NCBI RefSeq assembly: GCF_003628125.1
Contig: NZ_RBZU01000009.1
Coordinates: 124,001-188,000 of the forward strand
Reading direction: 5' to 3'
DNA length: 64,000 nt
Source: Pararobbsia silviterrae
Lineage (GTDB): Bacteria; Pseudomonadota; Gammaproteobacteria; Burkholderiales; Burkholderiaceae
Shown: positions 1 to 9,772 of the stretch, in pieces
How positions within the stretch are numbered: the first letter of the stretch is position 1
How the letters are laid out: each line of letters starts with the position of its first letter
Notes under the pieces: generated by a model
What the model saw: only the letters and a program-made list of their open reading frames with translations
The model's database searches: none
What the model was told of the DNA's origin: nothing
Translations under genes and position numbers: made by a program

Positions 1-1527
1 TACCGTCAGGAATTCCACAAGGACGTGGTCGTCGACATCGTCTGCTTCCGCAAGCTCGGCCACAACGAGCAGGACACGCCGGCGGTCACGCAGCCGCTGA
101 TGTACAAGACGATCGCCAAGCATCCGGGCACGCGCGCGCTCTACGCTGAAAAGCTCGTCGCGCAAGGCGTGCTGAGCGCCGATGACGCCGAAAACTACGT
201 CAAGCAATACCGCAAGGCGATGGACGAAGGCCATCACACGATCGACCCCGTGCTCTCGAACTACAAGAGCAAGTATGCGGTCGACTGGGTGCCGTTCCTG
301 AACCGCAAGTGGACCGACGCGGCCGATACGGCCGTGCCGCTCGCCGAACTCAAGCGTCTGGCGGAACGGATCACGACGGTCCCGGAAAACTTCAAGGTGC
401 ACCCGCTCGTCGAGCGCGTGATCAACGACCGTCGCGCGATGGGCCGCGGCGAAGCGCCGCTCGACTGGGGCATGGGCGAAGCGATGGCGTTCGCGTCGCT
501 CGTCGCGTCGGGCTACCCCGTGCGTCTGACGGGTCAGGACAGCGGCCGCGGCACGTTCACGCACCGCCACGCCGTGCTGCACGATCAGAACCGCGAACGT
601 TGGAACGACGGCACGTATATCCCGCTGCAGAACATCGCCGAAGGTCAGGCGAAGTTCACGGTCATCGACTCGGTGCTGTCGGAAGAAGCCGTGCTCGGCT
701 TCGAATACGGTTACTCGACGGCCGAACCGAACACGTTCATCGCATGGGAAGCGCAGTTCGGCGACTTCGTGAACGGCGCGCAGGTCGTGATCGACCAGTT
801 CATCTCGTCGGGCGAAGTCAAGTGGGGCCGCGCATCGGGTCTGACGATGCTGCTGCCGCACGGCTACGAAGGCCAGGGCCCCGAGCACTCGTCGGCGCGT
901 ATCGAGCGTTTCCTCCAGCTCTGCGCGGATCACAATATGCAGGTCGTCCAGCCGACGACGCCGGCCCAGATGTTCCACTTGCTGCGCCGTCAGATGATCC
1001 GCCTGTTCCGCAAGCCGCTCATCGTCTTCACGCCGAAGTCGCTGCTGCGTCACAAGGAAGCGATCAGCGATCTGTCGGAACTCGCGAAGGGCAGCTTCCA
1101 CCCGGTGCTCGGCGAGACCGACGACACGATCGACGCGAAGAAGGTCAAGCGCGTGCTCGTGTGCTCGGGCCGCGTGTACTTCGATCTCATCGCGCATCGC
1201 CGCGAAGCGAAGACGAAGGACATCGCGATCATCCGGATCGAGCAGCTCTATCCGTTCGGCCATAAGGCATTCGAGGCCGAACTCAAGAAGTACGAAAACC
1301 TGACCGAAGTCGTGTGGGTCCAGGACGAGCCGCAGAACCAGGGCCCGTGGTTCTACATCGAGCATCACCTGCTCGAGGGGCTCAAGGAAGGCCAGAAGCT
1401 TGCGTACAGCGGCCGTCCGGCATCGGCATCGCCGGCAGTGGGCTACTACGCGACGCACTACGAGCAACTGAAGGCGTTGATCGAAGGTGCGTTCGGCCGT
1501 CTGAAGGGCGCCATCACCACGAAGTAA
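1..1527 (+). CDS. sucA: 2-oxoglutarate dehydrogenase E1 component, C-terminal part (5' truncated by window edge)
   Basis: Thiamine-diphosphate-dependent E1 subunit of the cytoplasmic 2-oxoglutarate dehydrogenase complex, which decarboxylates 2-oxoglutarate in the TCA cycle and passes the succinyl group to the E2 lipoyl arm. The reading frame is already open at base 1, so only about the last 508 of some 930-950 residues are present. Visible family motifs are GHNEQDTPAVTQPLMY, the transketolase-like segment around SGRGTFTHRHAVLHDQ, GQGPEHSSARIERFLQLC and KSLLRHK. The gene is followed after 89 bp by odhB and then lpdA in the usual co-transcribed order. The identification is secure; the start lies outside the window. 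Confidence 0.97.
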   Translation, partial: YRQEFHKDVVVDIVCFRKLGHNEQDTPAVTQPLMYKTIAKHPGTRALYAEKLVAQGVLSADDAENYVKQYRKAMDEGHHTIDPVLSNYKSKYAVDWVPFLNRKWTDAADTAVPLAELKRLAERITTVPENFKVHPLVERVINDRRAMGRGEAPLDWGMGEAMAFASLVASGYPVRLTGQDSGRGTFTHRHAVLHDQNRERWNDGTYIPLQNIAEGQAKFTVIDSVLSEEAVLGFEYGYSTAEPNTFIAWEAQFGDFVNGAQVVIDQFISSGEVKWGRASGLTMLLPHGYEGQGPEHSSARIERFLQLCADHNMQVVQPTTPAQMFHLLRRQMIRLFRKPLIVFTPKSLLRHKEAISDLSELAKGSFHPVLGETDDTIDAKKVKRVLVCSGRVYFDLIAHRREAKTKDIAIIRIEQLYPFGHKAFEAELKKYENLTEVVWVQDEPQNQGPWFYIEHHLLEGLKEGQKLAYSGRPASASPAVGYYATHYEQLKALIEGAFGRLKGAITTK

Positions 1528-1616
1528 TCGGGCGATGTCGTGCGCGGAGCAGGGCTTCGCGCACGCGTGCCCCTGCGCACGCCCGGCTCACATAAAACAA
1601 GTTCAGGATCAGAGAA

Positions 1617-2888
1617 ATGGCAATCGTTGAAGTCAAAGTCCCGCAGCTGTCCGAATCGGTGTCCGAAGCGACCCTGCTGACGTGGAAGAAGCGCCCCGGC
1701 GAAGCGGTCGCGCAAGATGAAATTCTTATCGAAGTCGAGACCGACAAGGTCGTGCTCGAAGTCCCCGCGCCGGCTGCCGGCGTGCTCGCGAAGATCGATC
1801 AGGACGACGGCGCGACCGTGACGGCCGATCAGGTCATCGCCTCGATCGATACGGAAGGCAAGGCAGGCGCCGCGCCCGCCGAAGCGAAGCCGGCCGCCGC
1901 CGCGCCGGCCGCTGCACCCGCCGCCGCCGCACCGGCCGTGGCCGCCGCCGCAACGGGTGGCGCGTCGGGCTCGATCGCCGCGCCGTCGGCTGCGAAGCTC
2001 CTGGCGGAAAAGGGCCTCTCGGCCTCCGACGTCGCCGGTACGGGCCGCGATGGCCGCGTCACGAAGGGCGACGTGCTCGCCGCGGGCACGAAGCCGGCTC
2101 CCGCCGCCGCCGCGCCGGCCCCGAAGGCTGCGCGTCCGGCACTGCCGTCGGTCGCCGCGCCGATCAAGGGTTCGGACTGGCTCAACGACCGTCCTGAACA
2201 ACGCGTGCCGATGTCGCGTCTGCGTGCGCGCGTCGCCGAACGTCTGCTCGAGTCGCAAGCGACGAACGCGATCCTGACGACGTTCAACGAAGTCAATATG
2301 CAGCCCGTCATGGACCTGCGCACGAAGTACAAGGACAAGTTCGAGAAGGAACACGGCGTGAAGCTCGGCTTCATGTCGTTCTTCGTGAAGGCAGCCGTCC
2401 ACGCGCTCAAGAAGTACCCGGTCGTCAACGCATCGGTCGACGGTACGGACATCGTCTATCACGGCTACTTCGACATCGGTATCGCCGTCGGCTCGCCGCG
2501 CGGCCTCGTCGTGCCGATCATCCGTAACGCGGACCAGCTGAGCCTCGCCGACATCGAGAAGAAGATCGCCGAATTCGGCCAGAAGGCGAAGGACGGTAAG
2601 ATCTCGCTCGAAGACCTGACGGGCGGCACGTTCTCGATCTCGAACGGCGGTACGTTCGGCTCGATGCTCTCGACGCCGATCATCAACCCGCCGCAATCGG
2701 CGATTCTCGGCGTGCACGCGACGAAGGACCGCGCGGTCGTCGAAAACGGTCAGATCGTGATCCGTCCGATGAACTATCTCGCGATGTCGTACGACCACCG
2801 GATCATCGATGGCCGTGAAGCCGTGCTGTCGCTGGTCGCGATGAAGGAAGCGCTCGAAGATCCGGCGCGTCTGCTGCTCGACCTGTAA
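1617..2888 (+). CDS. odhB: Dihydrolipoyllysine-residue succinyltransferase (E2 of 2-oxoglutarate dehydrogenase)
   Basis: Transfers the succinyl group from the lipoyl arm to CoA and forms the structural core of the complex. The 423-residue protein shows an N-terminal lipoyl domain with the lipoylated lysine at about K44 in the motif [12 protein letters not shown]. An Ala/Pro-rich flexible linker (about 82-120) precedes the E3-binding domain (about 122-157, [13 protein letters not shown]). A second linker leads to the catalytic acyltransferase domain (about 195-423), with active-site motif [11 protein letters not shown] near the C-terminus. There is one lipoyl domain, as is usual for the succinyl form. 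It lies between sucA and lpdA (28-bp gap to lpdA), as one operon. Confidence 0.97.
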   Translation: MAIVEVKVPQLSESVSEATLLTWKKRPGEAVAQDEILIEVETDKVVLEVPAPAAGVLAKIDQDDGATVTADQVIASIDTEGKAGAAPAEAKPAAAAPAAAPAAAAPAVAAAATGGASGSIAAPSAAKLLAEKGLSASDVAGTGRDGRVTKGDVLAAGTKPAPAAAAPAPKAARPALPSVAAPIKGSDWLNDRPEQRVPMSRLRARVAERLLESQATNAILTTFNEVNMQPVMDLRTKYKDKFEKEHGVKLGFMSFFVKAAVHALKKYPVVNASVDGTDIVYHGYFDIGIAVGSPRGLVVPIIRNADQLSLADIEKKIAEFGQKAKDGKISLEDLTGGTFSISNGGTFGSMLSTPIINPPQSAILGVHATKDRAVVENGQIVIRPMNYLAMSYDHRIIDGREAVLSLVAMKEALEDPARLLLDL

Positions 2889-2916
2889 CTTTTGCGACGG
2901 ATACGGTTAAAAAAAT

Positions 2917-4347
2917 ATGGCTAAAGATTTTGATGTCGTCGTGATCGGCGCGGGTCCCGGCGGTTACGTGGCGGCCGTGCGCGCCGCGCAATTGGGCAAG
3001 TCGGTCGCGTGTATCGAGAAGTGGAAGAACCCGAAGGGTGAACTCGCGCTCGGCGGCACGTGCCTGAATGTCGGTTGCATTCCCTCGAAGGCGCTGCTTG
3101 CCTCGTCCGAAGAGTTCGAGAAGGTCAGTCATCACCTCGCCGACCACGGCATCACGGTCGAAGGCGCGAAGATCGATCTCGCGAAGATGCTGGCCCGCAA
3201 GGAAGGCATCGTCACGAAGATGACCAAGGGCATCGAGTTCCTGTTCCGCAAGAACAAGATCACGTGGCTCAAGGGGCACGGCAAGTTCGTCTCGAAGGGC
3301 GACGCCGGCTATCAGATCGAAGTGTCGGGCGAAGGCGAAGCCGAGACGGTGACCGCGCGCAACGTGATCATCGCGACGGGTTCGAAGGCGCGTCATCTGC
3401 CGTTCGCGAAGGTCGACGGCACGCTGGTCGCCGACAACGAGGGCGCGCTCTCGTTCGACTCGGTGCCGAAGAAGCTCGCCGTCATCGGCGCGGGCGTCAT
3501 CGGCCTCGAACTCGGCTCGGTCTGGCGTCGTCTGGGTGCTGACGTGACGGTGCTCGAAGCGCTGCCCGAATTCCTCGGCGCATGCGATGTCGGCGTCGCG
3601 AAGGAAGCGGCGAAGATCTTCAAGAAGCAGGGGCTCGATATTCACCTGAGCGTCAAGATCGGCTCGGTCACGACGTCGGACAAGGGCGTCTCGATCCAGT
3701 ACGCGGACAAGGACGGCAACGCGCAGACGCTCGATGCCGACCGCCTGATCGTGTCGGTCGGCCGCGTGCCGAACACCGACAACCTCGGTCTCGAAAACAT
3801 CGGTCTCGGTGTCACCGAGCGTGGCTTCATCGAGGTCGACGATCACTGCCGCACGAAGCTGCCGAACGTCTATGCGATCGGCGACGTCGTGCGCGGTCCG
3901 ATGCTCGCGCACAAGGCCGAAGACGAAGGCGTGCTCGTGGCCGAAGTCATCGACGGTCAGAAGCCGCATATCGACTACAACTGCATTCCGTGGGTCATCT
4001 ACACGTCGCCTGAGATCGCGTGGGTCGGCAAGACGGAACAGCAGCTCAAGGCCGAAGGCCGCGAGATCAAGGCGGGTCAGTTCCCGTTCTCGGTCAACGG
4101 CCGCGCGCTCGGGATCAATGCGGCGGAAGGGTTCGTCAAGGTCATCGCGGATGCGAAGACCGACGAGGTCCTCGGCGTGCATATCATCGGCCCGAACGCA
4201 TCGGACCTGATCGCCGAAGCGGCGGTGGCGATGGAGTTCAAGGCGGCGTCGGAAGACATCGCCCGGATCTGCCATCCGCATCCGTCGTTGTCCGAAGTCA
4301 TGCGCGAAGCCGCGCTGGCGGCCGACAAGCGCGCGATCAATATGTAA
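2917..4347 (+). CDS. lpdA: Dihydrolipoyl dehydrogenase (E3)
   Basis: FAD enzyme that reoxidises dihydrolipoamide on E2 using NAD+. The 476-residue protein starts with the FAD-binding Rossmann motif GAGPGGYVAA. It carries the redox disulfide C49/C54 in GGTCLNVGCIPSKALL, a second dinucleotide motif GAGVIGLELGSVW for NAD, and the C-terminal catalytic motif HPHPSLSEV at the dimer interface. It is the last gene of the sucA-odhB-lpdA operon and is followed by a strong intrinsic terminator at 4408-4444. Burkholderia often names this gene odhL. The identification is secure. Confidence 0.97.
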   Translation: MAKDFDVVVIGAGPGGYVAAVRAAQLGKSVACIEKWKNPKGELALGGTCLNVGCIPSKALLASSEEFEKVSHHLADHGITVEGAKIDLAKMLARKEGIVTKMTKGIEFLFRKNKITWLKGHGKFVSKGDAGYQIEVSGEGEAETVTARNVIIATGSKARHLPFAKVDGTLVADNEGALSFDSVPKKLAVIGAGVIGLELGSVWRRLGADVTVLEALPEFLGACDVGVAKEAAKIFKKQGLDIHLSVKIGSVTTSDKGVSIQYADKDGNAQTLDADRLIVSVGRVPNTDNLGLENIGLGVTERGFIEVDDHCRTKLPNVYAIGDVVRGPMLAHKAEDEGVLVAEVIDGQKPHIDYNCIPWVIYTSPEIAWVGKTEQQLKAEGREIKAGQFPFSVNGRALGINAAEGFVKVIADAKTDEVLGVHIIGPNASDLIAEAAVAMEFKAASEDIARICHPHPSLSEVMREAALAADKRAINM

Positions 4348-4407
4348 GCGCCACCCGTCGCGCGGCCCACGGGTTCGCGCGACGCACGACGCTGGCTTGC
4401 AGGACCC

Positions 4408-4444
4408 GGACAAAGGCGAGCTTCGACTCGCCTTTGTCCGTTTT
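4408..4444 (+). terminator. Rho-independent terminator after lpdA
   Basis: A perfect 13-bp stem (4408-4420 pairing with 4427-4439, arms GGACAAAGGCGAG and CTCGCCTTTGTCC) closes a 6-nt loop and is followed by G and TTTT. It ends the sucA-odhB-lpdA transcription unit, and its end is only 16 bp ahead of the zapE start. zapE therefore either depends on readthrough or has its own promoter within or beyond the hairpin. Confidence 0.9.
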
Positions 4445-4459
4445 GGGACGATTCCCGCG

Positions 4460-5557
4460 ATGAATGTCACTCAATACTACGAAGAAGAATTGGCCACGCG
4501 CGGCTACCAGTCGGATCCCGCGCAACTCGCGGCAGTCGCGCGTCTGCAGCGCTGCTTCGACGAATGGGTGGCCTATAAGGCGACGCGTTCGAGCGCGCTG
4601 CGCAAGCTGATCCTGCATCCCGATATTCCGAAGGGGATCTATCTGTGGGGCGGCGTCGGGCGCGGCAAGAGCTTCCTGATGGACAGCTTCTACGCGTGCG
4701 TGCCCGTGCAGCGCAAGACGCGACTGCATTTTCACGAGTTCATGCGGGAAGTGCACCGCCAGTTGCAGGAGCTCAAGGGCACGGCGGATCCGCTCGATGA
4801 ACTTGCGCGACGCATCGCGAAACGCTACCGGCTGATCTGCTTCGACGAGTTTCATGTGTCAGACGTCGCTGACGCGATGATTCTCTACAAACTCCTCCTG
4901 GGCCTGTTCGAGAACGGCGTGCAGTTCGTCATGACGTCGAATTACGCCCCCGATGACCTGTACCCGGACGGTTTACACCGCGACCGGATTCTGCCCGCGA
5001 TCGACTTGCTCAACACGCGGCTCGACGTGCTCAACGTCGACGCGGGGATCGACTACCGTCAGCGGACCTTAAGCCAGGTCCAAGCCTATCTGACACCGCT
5101 TGGCGCAGAGGCCGACAAGGCACTCAGAACAGCTTTCACGTCTCTCGCCGCTGTTCCGGATGAAAGTCCGATTCTTCATATTGAACAGCGCGAACTCAAG
5201 GCATTGCGAAAAGCCGACGGTGTCGTATGGTTTGATTTTGCGACACTGTGCGGCGGACCGCGCTCGCAGAACGACTACCTCGAGCTGGCCTCGCGTTTCC
5301 ACGCGGTCATCCTCTCCGAGGTGCCGTGCATGTCGCCGCGTATGGCATCGGAGGCGCGTCGCTTCACGTGGCTCGTCGACGTGCTGTACGACCACAAGGT
5401 CAAATTGCTGATGTCGGCCGAGGTGCCGGCGGCGGAGTTGTACACCGAAGGCAAGATGGCCAACGAGTTCGCCCGTACGGTTTCACGCATTATCGAGATG
5501 CAGTCTCGCGAGTATCTCGAAACGCCGAGGCGCGTCGTGAACACATCACTGACATAG
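4460..5557 (+). CDS. zapE: Cell division protein ZapE (AFG1-family ATPase)
   Basis: AFG1/LACE1-type P-loop ATPase. In E. coli ZapE associates with FtsZ and modulates the Z ring, mainly under stress. The 365-residue protein has Walker A GGVGRGKS at about residues 64-71 and Walker B LICFDEFHVSD, with a later arginine-containing segment. The start is set at ATG 4460 (MNVTQYYEEEL); an in-frame upstream extension to 4397 would run through the terminator stem and is rejected. Its position after lpdA is typical of Burkholderiaceae. Confidence 0.93.
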   Translation: MNVTQYYEEELATRGYQSDPAQLAAVARLQRCFDEWVAYKATRSSALRKLILHPDIPKGIYLWGGVGRGKSFLMDSFYACVPVQRKTRLHFHEFMREVHRQLQELKGTADPLDELARRIAKRYRLICFDEFHVSDVADAMILYKLLLGLFENGVQFVMTSNYAPDDLYPDGLHRDRILPAIDLLNTRLDVLNVDAGIDYRQRTLSQVQAYLTPLGAEADKALRTAFTSLAAVPDESPILHIEQRELKALRKADGVVWFDFATLCGGPRSQNDYLELASRFHAVILSEVPCMSPRMASEARRFTWLVDVLYDHKVKLLMSAEVPAAELYTEGKMANEFARTVSRIIEMQSREYLETPRRVVNTSLT

Positions 5558-5698
5558 GCTGACCGGCATTTCAGACTTATCTGATTTGCCGAATCTCATC
5601 GTCTCGATAACGTTCTCCCTGTCCCGTTCTGGTTGAGTTCGGGAGGCCCGTCATCCGCAAGTTCGCGGTTGATGCGGCTCACCATTCAAGGAGAGTGT

Positions 5699-6628
5699 AT
5701 GAAACCTTATCGAGTTCTGACCGATGAGGAGTGGCTCGCGGTCGCGCCGCTGCTGCCTGAACTTCAACCGCGCAAGGAAACGCGCGGACGTCCCCTGACC
5801 AACACGCGTGAAGTGCTCAACGGCGTGCTCTGGGTCATGCATAGCGGATCATCGTGGTCGATGTTGCCGCGTCGATTTCCTTCGTATCAGACCTGCCATC
5901 GGCGCTTCAAGGCGTGGCAGCGCATGGGTGTGCTCAAGCGCGTGCTGACGCAGTTGTTCGGGCCGGCAGGCGACGAGTTCCACACCGCCATCGTCGCGCG
6001 TATGCGCAATCCGCAGCCCACGGGCGCGGCGGCCCGCCCGCAACGCGCGGCCGATCCGATGACGCACGCCGGCGGCGTCGCCGCCGCCGACTCGGTCTGG
6101 AGCGCCAGCGTGCTGCACAGCGCGTTCGCACAGTTGCCGTCACGCGCGCCGCTGCGCAACGCGCTGCATGCTTGCGAGTCCATGAGTCCGTTCCATGCCG
6201 AAGCGTCTTGCGGTCAAGCGCCGATGCCTGCGCATGCGGCCATGGAGATCGCTTCGCGTACGTCGTCCGATGTTTGCGCCGAGCAGGATGCGCATGGTGA
6301 TCGGCACGAGCGCCACGAGGCACGGGAGGTTCACGGCGTGGAGGCGGATTCCGACGTGTGCGGTCGCTGTGAGGGCGAAGGTCGTCCGACAGCGGGCGCC
6401 GTACATTGGGGTGCGAGCCAGCATGCCGAAATGTGCGCGTGCGACGACGCGGCGCATGCACGGAAAGATGCGCCGATCGGCGCGCCGTGCGCGATGGGCG
6501 ACATCGCCCACGCGGACACCCGGGATACGCAGGAGACGATGACCGCATGGCATGCCAGGCCGGTTTCCAACCATCCAGCGGACTTTGACGCGATCCAGGC
6601 CGTCAGCGATGCCTTGCCCGAACGTTGA
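5699..6628 (+). CDS. Orphan IS5/IS4-family transposase N-terminal-domain protein (DUF4096-like), catalytic part absent
   Basis: A 309-residue frame beginning MKPYRVLTDEEW with a good ribosome site (AAGGAGA) just upstream. Residues 1 to about 95 match the N-terminal domain of IS5-group transposases (LRPLLPE-type start, RGRPLTNTREVLNGVLWV, GSSWSMLPRRFPSYQTCHRRFKAW). The DDE catalytic domain that normally follows is missing. Residues from about 100 on are low-complexity Ala/His/Arg/Cys-rich sequence with no recognisable fold, and no terminal inverted repeats are evident. It could be a domesticated DNA-binding domain or the decayed remnant of an insertion whose tail stays open because the DNA is GC-rich. 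The N-terminal family call is solid; that the whole frame is translated is uncertain. Confidence 0.6.
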   Translation: MKPYRVLTDEEWLAVAPLLPELQPRKETRGRPLTNTREVLNGVLWVMHSGSSWSMLPRRFPSYQTCHRRFKAWQRMGVLKRVLTQLFGPAGDEFHTAIVARMRNPQPTGAAARPQRAADPMTHAGGVAAADSVWSASVLHSAFAQLPSRAPLRNALHACESMSPFHAEASCGQAPMPAHAAMEIASRTSSDVCAEQDAHGDRHERHEAREVHGVEADSDVCGRCEGEGRPTAGAVHWGASQHAEMCACDDAAHARKDAPIGAPCAMGDIAHADTRDTQETMTAWHARPVSNHPADFDAIQAVSDALPER

Positions 6629-6747
6629 TCGCGTCGATCGACACCGTGTGCATCAACACGACAGCGCGACCGGCCGGTTTCGGGATCGGACGAGTCGCGC
6701 TGCACGTGTCGTGCGTGCCGTGCGTCGTCGAAGGACGACGCACGAGC

Positions 6748-7248
6748 CTACTGTTGACGGCTCCACGTTTGTGAGCGCCCGATCAGCGAAATGCCGATGT
6801 ATCCGCGGACGACGAGCTTCTGGCCGTTCTCGTCCGTGTGCATCGTGCATTTGTACAGCGAGCCGTTTTCGGGGTCGAGAATCTGCCCCCCGTCATATTT
6901 GTCCCCATCCTGCTTCATGCCGTTGATGATCGTCATGCCGAGCATGAGCTGATCCTTGCGATAGTCGGTGCACTTGTCGCAGCGGCGGCCCGGTTGATCG
7001 TTCGGGCCCAGGCCTTTGAGGATCTTGCCGCTCAGCGTGCCATCGGCGTCCTGCGTAATCTGCACGAGCGCCTTGGGTTGGCCCGTGTGATCGTCGATCG
7101 TCTGCCAGACGCCGACCGGCGAATTGTCCGTTTGCGCGTGCGCGAGCGGTGCGAGCACGAATCCTGTTGCCACGATCGCGGCGCTCAGCCGGCGCATCGT
7201 TTTGCGCATCGTCGCGCGGGGCGTCGTCGCGAGCCTCTGGGTCTGCAT
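6748..7248 (-). CDS. DUF2147 domain-containing secreted protein
   Basis: A 166-residue protein with a signal peptide (hydrophobic stretch SAAIVATGFVLAPLAHA, cleavage after AHA, about residue 36). The mature part has the pattern of DUF2147 proteins: SPVGVWQTIDDHTGQPKALV, then a CDKC pair and a closing strand GYIGISLIGRSQTW. This family is periplasmic and its function is unknown. The start is ATG 7248, chosen because an AGGAGGA ribosome site lies directly upstream; the longer frame to 7356 lacks one. Confidence 0.85.
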   Translation of the reverse strand: MQTQRLATTPRATMRKTMRRLSAAIVATGFVLAPLAHAQTDNSPVGVWQTIDDHTGQPKALVQITQDADGTLSGKILKGLGPNDQPGRRCDKCTDYRKDQLMLGMTIINGMKQDGDKYDGGQILDPENGSLYKCTMHTDENGQKLVVRGYIGISLIGRSQTWSRQQ

Positions 7249-7518
7249 GTCTTCCTCCTGATACGCGTCAGTGCGGCGGGCCGCGATGCCCGGTTCGCCT
7301 GCGCCGTGGTGCGCCGTGCGTGCGGCGCTGTTGTCGTCTCTCGTCGATGCGTGCATCGGTGTCCATGACCCAGGCCGTTCGGTCCCAAGCCTGCACGTGA
7401 TGCCGGCCCAGCATAAGCGAAAGCGGCGGCCCGATCTCGGAAAAACTCCTCTAAACGAATGTCTGAGGTGGCGTTCGTGTCGTCACGCGCGCGTCATCAG
7501 GCGGTCTGAGGCGACGCG

Positions 7519-9573
7519 TCACTGAAAGTTGTACGAGAAGTTCGCATTGATGCGCGGGCTCCGCGATGCGCTTTCGATCGGTGCGTCGGCCACGGCCCGA
7601 CCGACGGCGAGATCGAGTGCATAGTGCTTGAGATCGCCAAAGCGCGCGCCGATCGCGATCGACGCGAGATGGCTCGGATACGTCGGACCGGAGTGCAGAT
7701 AGACGCGTGCCGTATCGAACTCGAGATAGGGCTGCACCGTCTTGAAGTACGTGTAGCCGAGGCTGAACGCGCGGTTCAACTCGATCGACGCGCCCCAGCC
7801 GGAGTCGCCGGCCGCCTCGCCGGCCTGGTAACCCAGGCCGAAGCGTTGCGCGCCGAAGGTGATCTGCTCGGAGGTCGGCAGCGAATCGCCGCTGTATTGG
7901 CCGGCGATCGAGAACGTCGTCCCCAAGCCCAACGGCCATGCATTGGTTTGCGTGTAGCTCGCGTTCGTCTTGAAGAACGCGATATCGACCTGGTTGTTCG
8001 GCGCGGCGCCCGCGACGTTCGAGTAGGCGTCTTTCGATGCGCCGAGGACGTTGAACGCCTTCGAGATCGAGAGCGACGCCTTGAGCGAGCGATCGTTGCT
8101 CGTGTCGGCGAAGTCGAGTTCGGGCGACAGCACACGGACGTTGGATCGAAGTCCGAGTTCGGCGCCCGTCGTGCCGTTCGTATAGCGATCCTCGTCGTGC
8201 GTCGCATAGGCGCTCAATTGTCCGACGAGGCTGCGCGTGTTCGAGAGGATGAACGGATACGCGATTGCGCCGCCGAACTTGTCCTGTGTGACCGTGCGTC
8301 CGACGCTCGACGGCAAGCCGGGATTGTCGACGGGTTCGCCACGGTAGTGCGATGCGTTGAGTTTGCCGACGAGGCCGTCGGTGCCCAGCGGCGCCGAGAA
8401 ATTCGCCGCGAAATAGGTGACGTCGTCGGGGCCGGGCGGAAACAGCGCCGAGACGCTCAGTTGCTCGCCGAATCCGAGCACGCCGTTTTCGACGGCTGTC
8501 GCGAGAGCCTGCACGCCGGGGTGATTGAAGTCGGTCCCGATATTGAAGTCGAAGCGTTTGCGCTCGACCTTGAGCTCGAGCGTCGTACCGCCGTCGGTCG
8601 TCGTCGGCGGCGGGACATTGGCCGCGATCTTGACGCCCTGCATGAGGCCGAGCACGTTGATATAGCGCTCGAACGTGCTGCGACGAAGGGGGCGGTCGGC
8701 TTCGATGCGCGACGCGATCGCGCGAATCTTCGCCTCGGCATTCCCCGCATCGCCGCTGATCTGTACCTTTGACACATACCCTTCGACGACCGTCACGCGC
8801 ACGACGCCATTGGCGAAGTCCTGCGCGGGAATAAACGCGAACGACAGCGCGTAGCCGCGTTCCTGATAAAGACGCGTGACGCCATTGGCAATCTCGATGA
8901 GTTCGCCGACCGTCGTTTCCTTGCCGACGCGCGGCGCAAAGCGTTGCGCCACTTCGTCGAACGGCAGCGCCTTGACGCCTTCGATCTGGACTTTCGTCGG
9001 CGTGAGCGTGCGCGCGAGCAACTGTTCGAGCGGCGCGTTGGGCTTTTCGACCTGCACGGTGACGCTCGGCGCGGGCGGGGGCGCATTGACTTGCGGCAGC
9101 GTCTGGATCGGATTGCCGCCGACCGGCGCGCGGGCCGCCTGCGCGAACGCCGCGTGCGGCATGCCGAGCAGGGCGATGCCGATGGCCGCCACGATCGCCG
9201 TGATCACGGGCGCGGTGAAGGGCGCGGCACAGGGCGCTGGCATGACACGGGGCACGACACGGGGCGCTGCGATGCCGGAGCCGACGGATGCGCCAGTGTG
9301 CTCGGTGCGCTGCACGGCGGCGCACGCGGCGGCCACCGTGACGGGGCCGGTGGCCGATTCCGCGGCCGACTTCATGGCCGACTCGATGGCCGACTCGATG
9401 GCCGACTCGATGGCCGATCCGATGGCCGATCCGATGGCCGATTCAGTAACGGATTCGGTAGCGGAGTCGATAACGGCTGCCGCGGCGGATGCAGATGCGG
9501 ATGCGGTGGCCGATGCGGTCGCGGCCATCGCCGCAGACGTGGTGGGACGGAAGCCCCGTGCGTTCTTCGTCAT
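7519..9573 (-). CDS. ShlB/FhaC/HecB-type outer-membrane transporter (TpsB of two-partner secretion)
   Basis: A 684-residue TpsB-like protein of the Omp85/TpsB superfamily, which moves a partner exoprotein across the outer membrane. Residues about 150-250 form the POTRA region (VQIEGVKALPFDEVAQRFAPR, GYALSFAFIPAQDFANGVVRVTVVEGYVSKV). About 320-684 is a 16-strand barrel with alternating amphipathic strands, ending NFSYNFQ. Usual TpsB proteins are 550-600 residues. The excess is an N-terminal segment of about 110 residues built from ten 4-residue units such as SAIE and SAIG, preceding a signal peptide at about 111-146 (LLGMPHAAFAQA). ATG 9573 has a GAGGA ribosome site; the alternative ATG 9243 just before the signal peptide has none. 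No TpsA gene lies nearby; two repeat lipoproteins are upstream. Confidence 0.85.
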   Translation of the reverse strand: MTKNARGFRPTTSAAMAATASATASASASAAAAVIDSATESVTESAIGSAIGSAIESAIESAIESAMKSAAESATGPVTVAAACAAVQRTEHTGASVGSGIAAPRVVPRVMPAPCAAPFTAPVITAIVAAIGIALLGMPHAAFAQAARAPVGGNPIQTLPQVNAPPPAPSVTVQVEKPNAPLEQLLARTLTPTKVQIEGVKALPFDEVAQRFAPRVGKETTVGELIEIANGVTRLYQERGYALSFAFIPAQDFANGVVRVTVVEGYVSKVQISGDAGNAEAKIRAIASRIEADRPLRRSTFERYINVLGLMQGVKIAANVPPPTTTDGGTTLELKVERKRFDFNIGTDFNHPGVQALATAVENGVLGFGEQLSVSALFPPGPDDVTYFAANFSAPLGTDGLVGKLNASHYRGEPVDNPGLPSSVGRTVTQDKFGGAIAYPFILSNTRSLVGQLSAYATHDEDRYTNGTTGAELGLRSNVRVLSPELDFADTSNDRSLKASLSISKAFNVLGASKDAYSNVAGAAPNNQVDIAFFKTNASYTQTNAWPLGLGTTFSIAGQYSGDSLPTSEQITFGAQRFGLGYQAGEAAGDSGWGASIELNRAFSLGYTYFKTVQPYLEFDTARVYLHSGPTYPSHLASIAIGARFGDLKHYALDLAVGRAVADAPIESASRSPRINANFSYNFQ
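9362..9445. repeat. 12-bp tandem repeat inside the TpsB gene N-terminus
   Basis: Seven consecutive 12-bp units (plus-strand form ATGGCCGACTCG, with ATGGCCGATCCG and other variants). Three are identical and the flanking ones diverge. Read on the minus strand they encode the four-residue units SAIE, SAIG and SAMK ahead of the signal peptide. Confidence 0.9.
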
Positions 9574-9772
9574 GATGCGTCCTCGTAGTCTTTGTGTTGT
9601 GTTCTATGGCCTTGTGCGGGACTGCCGGCGCTTGCGCGCCGGCACCCGTCTCTTTATCTGCGCCCGCCTCCCTATGCGCGGCGCCGGGTATGACCCGTCC
9701 TGCTCTGTGCTGCTCTTTGCTGCCGGGCGCGGCCTGCCTCCCTATGTGCGGGCCGGCCCGTTTTCCTGCCTG

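Noticed and set aside
309-1265. Long plus-strand open frame overlapping sucA in another frame
   Set aside because: Arg/Ala-rich shadow frame caused by GC-rich codon use; the sucA frame carries all family motifs.
1458-2798. 446-codon minus-strand frame opposite odhB
   Set aside because: Antisense shadow with Arg/Asp/Val-biased composition, no ribosome site and no family resemblance.
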